Of a DNA stretch of 40,568 nucleotides, positions 35,613-40,568 are shown piece by piece. This DNA comes from an uncultured Granulicella sp. GTDB taxonomy: Bacteria; Acidobacteriota; Terriglobia; Terriglobales; Acidobacteriaceae. The DNA lies in the NCBI GenBank assembly GCA_937873265.1, contig CALMVL010000041.1, positions 1 to 40,568 on the forward strand, given 5' to 3'. The notes below the pieces were generated by a model. It was not told the origin of the DNA and ran no database searches. It saw only the letters and a list, made by a program, of their open reading frames with translations. Each line of letters starts with the position of its first letter. Position 1 is the first letter of the stretch. The translations under genes and the position numbers were made by a program.

Positions 35613-36077
35613 ATGTCCACTTGGAAGCCCGTGGCGGCTCTGGCTCTAGCTGGAATGCTGATAAGCGGGGCGCCGGTGTCCCCGGCACAGGTTTCGATCA
35701 ACATCGGGGTCGCCCCGGTGTGTCCGTATGGGTACTTCGATTATGCGCCGTACAACTGCGCGCCGTACGGGTACTACGGACCGGACTGGTTCGCCGGTGG
35801 CGTCTTTATCGGGGCCGGACCTTGGTTTCACGGCCCACGAGGATTCTACGGCCACGTGGACAATCGGTTCGATCCGCATTACGGGTATCACGGGCCATTT
35901 CCGGAGCGTGGCGCTCAGCCATTCCAGCACTTCCAGGGAAACGAGGCGCGGGATGGTCAGGGACACATCGGGAATCCGGGGCATGGGCCTGAAGGAGAGC
36001 ACGTGGGCGGCTACCAGGGCTTCCATGGCGGACCTCCGCAGGGTGGCGGGTTCCATGGGGGCGGGGAGCACCACTAG
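35613..36077 (+). CDS. Secreted small Gly/His/Tyr-rich protein, unknown
   Basis: The 154-residue product begins with a clear signal peptide (STWKPVAALALAGMLISGAPVSPAQ). The mature part opens with VSINIGVAP, then a Tyr/Pro-rich segment with two cysteines (VCPYGYFDYAPYNCAPYGYYG), a hydrophobic patch (WFAGGVFIGAGPWFHG) and a Gly/His-rich tail ending GGGFHGGGEHH. The start is set by a near-perfect GAGGAGG; the track ORF runs 387 bases further upstream without support. Similar small exported proteins occur in Acidobacteriota, from memory. The histidines could bind metal, but no function is known. A perfect palindromic terminator follows. Confidence 0.85.
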   Translation: MSTWKPVAALALAGMLISGAPVSPAQVSINIGVAPVCPYGYFDYAPYNCAPYGYYGPDWFAGGVFIGAGPWFHGPRGFYGHVDNRFDPHYGYHGPFPERGAQPFQHFQGNEARDGQGHIGNPGHGPEGEHVGGYQGFHGGPPQGGGFHGGGEHH

Positions 36078-36096
36078 ACGGATGGCTAAATGATGA

Positions 36097-36128
36097 AAAG
36101 AAGAGCTCGCGATCGCGAGCTCTTCTTT
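36097..36128 (+). terminator. Perfect 32-base palindromic terminator
   Basis: AAAGAAGAGCTCGCGA is followed immediately by its exact reverse complement, 16 bases per arm, centred on GCGATCGC. The tail TTTGTTCTTG is moderately T-rich. It lies 20 bases after the secreted-protein gene. Because the palindrome is symmetrical it may act in both directions. Confidence 0.85.
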
Positions 36129-36205
36129 GTTCTTGTCGGGTTTAACTTCCGATAATGCGACTTGGCGGTACTAATGGAAACAGCCTCAATCCTCTGGGTT
36201 TACGC

Positions 36206-36607
36206 ATGATACAGCCTGCGACGCTCAACACTTGGGTCGCTGTATTCTTGGCTCTCCCAATCCTGACGGCTTGTATTGCGTTATTCCGGTGGCGGTCGAC
36301 ACCAGATAATGAAAGCAAGGTTGGCTCTCAAGGCCAGCTCACCGGGTTGCGCCTTCTCCTATTGCAAACTCTCGTACCACCTCTGCAATTTCTCCCTCTT
36401 CTTCGTAGCGTGACAACTGTTCCAAGTCGTTTCGCCAGCAACTGCGTGATGCTGCTTCCACTCGCGTCCCTGCTCCTTGGAATCGCGTCTCTGCACTTCT
36501 TAGTTCTCAACAGCCGACAGCTTGCCCGCCTCTTCCTGCCATTGCTGAATCTCCTTGTCCTCGTATATTCCGCAGCCCTCTTCATCGCAGCGGGTGCCAC
36601 AGCCTAA
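36206..36607 (+). CDS. Hypothetical four-helix membrane protein
   Basis: The frame is open from 36155; I take the ATG at 36206 (MIQPATLNTWVAVFL), though neither start has a good ribosome-binding site. The 133-residue product has about four hydrophobic segments: WVAVFLALPILTACIALF, LLLLQTLVPPLQFLPLL, VMLLPLASLLLGIASLHFLVL and LFLPLLNLLVLVYSAALFIAAG. I recognise no family. The base composition is lower in GC than the neighbouring genes, which may mean recent acquisition. It may also be a chance hydrophobic ORF, since Leu-rich frames arise readily. Confidence 0.5.
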   Translation: MIQPATLNTWVAVFLALPILTACIALFRWRSTPDNESKVGSQGQLTGLRLLLLQTLVPPLQFLPLLRSVTTVPSRFASNCVMLLPLASLLLGIASLHFLVLNSRQLARLFLPLLNLLVLVYSAALFIAAGATA

Positions 36608-36918
36608 GAACTGAATTAGCCAAACACAACAGACAGCGCTTCCTGTTGAGTGGCCATGCGGCGAGCTCTACAAATCCTGAGAAGCGCAGATAGCGAAAGT
36701 TGAGCCCGTGTACGCTTCCAAAAACGGTCGATGGTGGTTGACAACTCGCTAATTCATAGCTGAGGGGGCAAAAACATTGGATGCCTGAAGCTCACCTGAG
36801 TCGCTAACGTTGCGTGTAGGGCATCCTCGTGCGACTTATCTGTACGACTCTACGAGGCTCTCAGTGTTCAACACCACCGATCGTTTTTGGTGACGATGGG
36901 ATTGCTGACGAAGGAACG
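36608..36918. other. Intergenic region, nothing convincing
   Basis: A 311-base stretch between the orphan membrane ORF (plus) and azoR (minus). I see no coding frame with family resemblance and no strong promoter. A TTGACA at about 36739 has no suitable -10. A CACCA/TGGTG pair near 36880 is a weak stem and a poor candidate terminator for azoR. Confidence 0.4.
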
Positions 36919-37536
36919 TTAAGCTTTTGCAGCCGCCGCAATGGCTGGCACGAACTGCGCAAGGAAGTCTTCTCTGGACTGTTGGCGGAGATCAACGACC
37001 TTGCTGCCGCCCGCCGCAATGAAGGTCACCTCTTCGATCCCGATCACTTTCAGGATGAGCCGCAAGTACATGGTTGCAATGTCGCGGTCTTGGATCGGCG
37101 AACCCTCTGTGTATACACCGCCTGACGCCATGAGCACGGTGCACTTTTTGCCAGAGACGAGACCTTCCCCGGTCGCGCCGAGTGTGCGGCCTTTCCTCAC
37201 GATGTGATCGACGTAGGACTTGAGGTTGGCGGGGATGTTGTAGTTGTAAACGGGCGTGCTGATGGCAATGTGGTCAGCCGCGAGCAGTTCGTCTACAAGC
37301 TCGTTCGACACGGTGAGCACCTCCTTCATTTCGGGCGTGTGTGCCTCGATTGGAGTCAGGCTTGCCCCGAGCCAGGGGAGGTTCACATAGGGCAAGTCCG
37401 CTTTTGCAAGGTCGCGCTCAACAACTTCGCCTGCGGGATGCGCAACCTTCCAATCGGCCACGAACCGGGTTGCCAGGTTGCGGGAAATGGAGTACTCGCC
37501 GCGCGGGCTTGCTTCTACTACCAGTAGCTTCGACAT
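36919..37536 (-). CDS. azoR: FMN-dependent NADH-azoreductase / quinone reductase
   Basis: AzoR-type flavodoxin-fold enzymes reduce quinones and azo compounds with NADH in two-electron steps. The 205-residue product starts [22 protein letters not shown], the FMN phosphate loop, and shows [39 protein letters not shown] and [20 protein letters not shown]. The start at 37536 has AAGGGAG upstream; the track's extension runs into the DoxX gene. It lies 85 bases after the DoxX gene on the same strand, and both are divergent from an HxlR regulator. Confidence 0.95.
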   Translation of the reverse strand: MSKLLVVEASPRGEYSISRNLATRFVADWKVAHPAGEVVERDLAKADLPYVNLPWLGASLTPIEAHTPEMKEVLTVSNELVDELLAADHIAISTPVYNYNIPANLKSYVDHIVRKGRTLGATGEGLVSGKKCTVLMASGGVYTEGSPIQDRDIATMYLRLILKVIGIEEVTFIAAGGSKVVDLRQQSREDFLAQFVPAIAAAAKA

Positions 37537-37621
37537 AGAGCTCCCTTCAGCCTTTGCTGGTGTCTGAGTGAAAGTCGCCGCCCAAATGGCTGAGGACGCG
37601 ACGAGAAAGGGCGTGTTCAGC

Positions 37622-38086
37622 CTAAGCGCGCCGTTCGAACGGAAGAGGCGTTGCGGCTGTCTTGTACCAGAGGACGTAGGCAATCACGAGGACCACGAAG
37701 AACGACAAAGGAAAAAGAGCGTACATGCGGTCACCGGTCGCCAGATGCGCCGCAGTCGCGCCGAGGAACTCGATGCTGAAACCGGCATAAGCCCATTCCT
37801 TCATGCGAGGCAACTTCCCTGTCAGGATGGCCACGCCGCCGAAGATCTTGAACACGCCGAGGATCTTCATCACATAAAGCGGAAAGCCAAGTGCAAGCAT
37901 GATCTGAACGATGCTCGCCGGGCCGCGGGTGAACGCTTCGGCAAAGGCGCCGACTGTGCCCGGAACGAACATCACGATGGTCAGGGTCCAATAGATGATC
38001 TTGTTCCGCCGCCGTACGCGGGCTTCAGAGTGCGGCATGCCGGCTTGCGCCGGGATGTGTGTAGCAGTGCTGGATAGGGATTGCAT
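37622..38086 (-). CDS. DoxX-like integral membrane protein
   Basis: The 154-residue product has four hydrophobic segments in the DoxX/DUF4870-like pattern: [66 protein letters not shown] and [36 protein letters not shown] is typical of DoxX relatives. AGAGGA lies upstream of the ATG. In Bacillus subtilis, DoxX-type proteins (CatD, MhqP) belong to quinone stress regulons, which fits the neighbouring azoR and HxlR genes. The biochemical role is unknown. Confidence 0.88.
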   Translation of the reverse strand: MQSLSSTATHIPAQAGMPHSEARVRRRNKIIYWTLTIVMFVPGTVGAFAEAFTRGPASIVQIMLALGFPLYVMKILGVFKIFGGVAILTGKLPRMKEWAYAGFSIEFLGATAAHLATGDRMYALFPLSFFVVLVIAYVLWYKTAATPLPFERRA

Positions 38087-38158
38087 AGATGTGTCCTCTC
38101 AGGCGCAGCGACTCGACGCGTGATGCGAGTCGCGAACACCTTGTTCGTAGCGCTAGTA

Positions 38159-38180
38159 TGGAGTGTGCTGATGATCTCCA
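38159..38180. promoter_or_regulatory. Candidate HxlR operator in the divergent promoter region
   Basis: TGGAG and CTCCA form an inverted repeat with a 12-base spacer. On the minus strand it overlaps a possible DoxX promoter, TTGTGG with a 17-base spacer and CATACT (38182-38154), placing it where a repressor could block both directions. The -35 and -10 matches are modest. Confidence 0.4.
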
Positions 38181-38195
38181 CAAGAAGGCACTATT

Positions 38196-38615
38196 TTGAG
38201 TGAAACGAACATTTCTGTTCCAAAGGACGCCCTTCCCCCTGCCGAATGCAGAGGGCTGGCCGATGTTCTCGGCGTCGTCGGCGATAAGTGGACCATCCTG
38301 ATCGTCGGTGCACTTGCGAAAGGCCGACTGCGCTACAACGAAATCCAACGCAGGGTGAGCGGCATCTCCCAACGCATGCTGACGCTTACGCTGAAGCGAC
38401 TGGAGATGGACGGCCTGATCACGCGCACACTGTTTCCCAGCGTGCCGCCACGGGTGGAGTATGAGCTGACGGATCTGGGCCATACGCTACGGGCCGCACT
38501 GGTTCCCCTTGCCCGCTGGGCAGCGCAACATAAACAAACCGTTGCGACCAATCGCGCCCAAGCAGGATTGAGTGAAGAGCATTCACACTCAGGGGAGAAG
38601 AAGGCGTTTAGGTAA
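38196..38615 (+). CDS. HxlR family transcriptional regulator
   Basis: A winged-helix regulator of 139 residues. The core shows ADVLGVVGDKWTILIVGALAKGRLRYNEIQRRVSGISQRMLTLTLKRLEMDGLITRT and PPRVEYELTDLGHTL, diagnostic for HxlR/MarR-like DUF24 proteins. Cys18 lies 11 residues before GDKW, the same spacing as the redox-active Cys6 of B. subtilis YodB. The start is TTG at 38196, with AGAAGG seven bases upstream; no ATG fits. It is divergent from the DoxX-azoR pair and most likely represses it. Confidence 0.92.
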   Translation: MSETNISVPKDALPPAECRGLADVLGVVGDKWTILIVGALAKGRLRYNEIQRRVSGISQRMLTLTLKRLEMDGLITRTLFPSVPPRVEYELTDLGHTLRAALVPLARWAAQHKQTVATNRAQAGLSEEHSHSGEKKAFR

Positions 38616-38695
38616 CGAGAAACGCCGCTGTCGTCAGTTGAGGACCAGGTACGCTACTAGAAACGTTCATCTGTGACGAGTTCGGATCACTTCCG

Positions 38696-39500
38696 CTAGA
38701 CTGGTTTTCCAGTACTAAAGCCGGGCGAGTTGTGCGTTTGCCTTGCGGGCAAAAAGAAGGCTGCAACAACGGCAGCGGCGAAACCAGCCGAGGCACCGAC
38801 GCCAAGCGATGAGCGAGGGCCGAAGTGATTGGTGACCCATCCAATCAGAGGAGCGCCAATCGGCGTCCCCCCAAGTGCGATGCCAACCCTCAGGGCCATG
38901 ACTCTGCCCCGCATTGTCGGTTCCGTCGTCAGTTGCATCATGCTGTTCGTGCCGTTGTAAACGTCAGAGCAGCAGCGCCGACGACCGCGAGCGCGGTGCC
39001 GAACCACCAGTAGCCGGGCAACAAGGCCGCGAAGGTGGAACCCAGCCCGAAGACGCCCGCTGCTAACAGGAGAGACGCCACACTGGGCCGCTGCCTGCTG
39101 GCTGCAAGCAAGGAGCCTGCGAGCGTGCCGACCGCCATGATGGAAGAGAGCAGGCCGAAGCCGCGCGCGTCCGTGTGGAAGACGCTCACGGCCATGGTGG
39201 AAATGAAGATCGGGAAGTTCATCCCAAAGGTTCCGATCAGAAACAACATGATCAGGATCGTCCGAAGGTCCGGTCTGTTCCACACATAGCGGAGCCCCTC
39301 TAAGAACCCGGAAGTCGTACGCCGAGCACGGGCGCTTGTGCGCAGCTCCGGTATGCGGAAGAGACACATGGAAACAAGAACGGCCCGAAGGAGAGGCCGT
39401 TGAGCAGAAAAGCCCCCCAGCCGATGCCAATGCTTGCGATGAGCAGACCGGCTACGGCTGGGCCTAGCATCTGGGCGGCGTTGCTTACAGCAAAGTTACA
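38696..39500 (-). pseudogene. MFS exporter remnant (MFS_3/EntS-like), two frameshifts, 5' truncated
   Basis: Three reading frames are needed to read one transporter. The upstream piece (about 39500-39370) gives SNAAQMLGPAVAGLLIASIGIGW. The middle piece (39369 to about 38945) gives CLFRIPELR to LGSTFAALLPGYWWFG. The end piece (to 38696) gives NGTNSMMQLTTEPTMRGRVMALR and the final helices. Frameshifts lie near 39369 and 38945. The first ~130 residues of a normal MFS protein are missing beyond about 39500, where a TIGR03435-type gene fragment begins on the other strand. The piece was probably a drug or siderophore exporter and is now inactive. Confidence 0.85.
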
Positions 39501-40343
39501 TCCCAGACACCCCGACGCTTGATGCAGTGCTGGAGGGTCGCATTACGCACACCAGACCGACTCAGTCCAACATCAAGACTTTTCTACAAAGCAATAAGGT
39601 GCTTCTCGACGCAGAGCCCGCAAGGATGCCGAGAGCGACCGACCATCGGCCAAGGTTCACACCTTCGTACACGGTCCACATCACGCCGTCAGAGGGCGAG
39701 CAAAACGGCAACGCTTCATCCAACGATTTTTGGGTTTCGCAGGGCGTAACTGTCAGGAACGCTATCGGTCTTCTATACGAGACGAACTCTGTCCGGGTGC
39801 TGCTTCCACCTTCTCTGGATGACGGGAAGCGGTATGACATCGCGCTGCTGCTGCCCACGCCGGAAAGCCGCGAGAAGATGGCCCTTCGCATGGAGCAAGG
39901 CCTTCAGGACTACTTTCATGTGACGATGCAGCGAGAAATGCGGCTCACCGACGTCTATGTGGTGAGCGTAGCGCCGGGTCGGAAGCCGGCAGCTCTGCCA
40001 GCTGATAATGAAGCCCTGGGTCACTTCAGGAGTGGCAGCATCGTTATAGGGGACGGGCGGGCTGGACGAAGCGATTCAGTCTTCTGGTCGGCCTCAAGAC
40101 CTCAATGCAATCTATAGCGTCTTCGAGGAAGGTACGATGGACGACATTTGCTGGGACCTTGAGCACTCGCTGGATCGCCCGGTCGTGAATGAGACCGAGT
40201 TGGAAGGTGCATACAAGATTGAAGTGCAGATCCCGCCCGATTCCAACGCTGACTTTCTTCAGCGGCTGCGAAAGGAGACAGGTCTGGTGATTACCCCCGG
40301 GCAAAGGAGTGTGGAGTTTCTACAGTTCCAGCCGAGGAGATGA
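39494..40343 (+). pseudogene. TIGR03435 family gene, frameshifted and probably 5' truncated
   Basis: The family is restricted mainly to Acidobacteriota (C-terminal domain TIGR03435) and has no known function. The first frame gives YTVHITPSEGEQNG, FWVSQGVTVRNAIGLLYE, SLDDGKRYDIALLLP and MTREL-like MQREMRLTDVYVVSV, then runs out of register near 40045-40080. The second frame resumes as LDEAIQSSGRP and continues to DICWDLEHSLDRPVVNETELEG and LRKETGLVITPGQRSVEFLQ. No signal peptide or usual N-terminus is visible upstream; the frame begins at the junction with the MFS remnant. I judge it a decayed copy. Confidence 0.8.
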
Positions 40344-40568
40344 GCACAGTATCCCAGGACTGTACCGTATCGTGCAGTTGAGTATGCTCGAAAATTCAAC
40401 ATATTGCTCAAACGATGTCGGATTGGTCCCATGAACGCCGTTCTCGGCATTTATGCGAGTGATCGGCGGCCGGCGCTTGGCGCTTTGGATGAGTGAGAAA
40501 TCGCCGATGCGCTCAATGAGCGCTGAAGATAACGATCTGTCGGCTATCGTCACTGATCCCGTCGGGGC
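40344..40568. other. Right-end intergenic sequence, nothing recognised
   Basis: The last 225 bases hold no ORF with family resemblance on either strand; the minus ORF 40320-40553 and a 21-codon plus ORF at 40431 are unconvincing. The window may end in the leader of the next gene. Confidence 0.4.

Noticed and set aside
40431-40496. 21-codon plus ORF near the right end
   Set aside because: No ribosome-binding site and no resemblance to any known small protein or leader peptide.
1-40568. Search for tRNA, rRNA, CRISPR, insertion sequence and attachment sites
   Set aside because: No cloverleaf, rRNA segment, repeat-spacer array, transposase or integrase was recognised by eye; tRNAscan, Infernal and ISfinder searches would be the decisive checks.

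Overview
The window reads as chromosome of a high-GC member of the Acidobacteriota, most likely the class Terriglobia (Acidobacteriaceae-like). Three things point that way: a decayed gene of the Acidobacteria-specific TIGR03435 family at the right end, a DUF6677-like membrane protein, and a small secreted Gly/His/Tyr-rich protein of a type I associate with this group. I cannot assign a genus from the sequence.

Layout. (1) 1-18.76 kb, plus strand: the 3' part of tuf, then one uninterrupted S10-spc-alpha ribosomal block: rpsJ, rplC, rplD, rplW, rplB, rpsS, rplV, rpsC, rplP, rpmC, rpsQ, rplN, rplX, rplE, rpsN, rpsH, rplF, rplR, rpsE, rpmD, rplO, secY, adk, map, infA, rpmJ, rpsM, rpsK, rpsD, rpoA, rplQ. 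It is closed by a strong terminator that also faces the opposing gene. Several intergenic gaps are 50-160 bases and hold stem-loops. (2) 18.8-28.8 kb, minus strand: a GAF-PAS-GGDEF diguanylate cyclase, a DUF1059 protein, a translationally coupled trio (M24 peptidase, DUF6677-like membrane protein, a 58-residue membrane protein missed by the ORF track), and the rimP-nusA-infB operon. That operon has its own promoter and a terminator hairpin in its leader. (3) 29.0-30.5 kb, plus strand: guaB. (4) 30.6-35.3 kb, minus strand: ylxP, rbfA, nrnA, an ArnT-like glycosyltransferase and a GNAT acetyltransferase. ylxP, rbfA and nrnA usually follow infB, so the classic nusA-infB-rbfA cluster is split here. 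(5) 35.6-40.6 kb, mixed strands and accessory: the secreted small protein, a hydrophobic orphan, a DoxX/azoreductase pair with a divergent HxlR regulator (quinone or electrophile response), a frameshifted MFS exporter remnant and a frameshifted TIGR03435 gene.

How the genes work together. Most of the window serves ribosome assembly, translation initiation (IF-1, IF-2, RimP, RbfA, methionine aminopeptidase), transcription (RpoA, NusA), protein export (SecY) and purine nucleotide supply (Adk, GuaB). I found no rRNA, tRNA, CRISPR array, intact insertion sequence or obvious defence system. No gene set here looks like a wholly new system. The best leads are regulatory: the attenuator-like rimP leader, the intergenic stem-loops of the ribosomal block, and the HxlR/DoxX/AzoR module.
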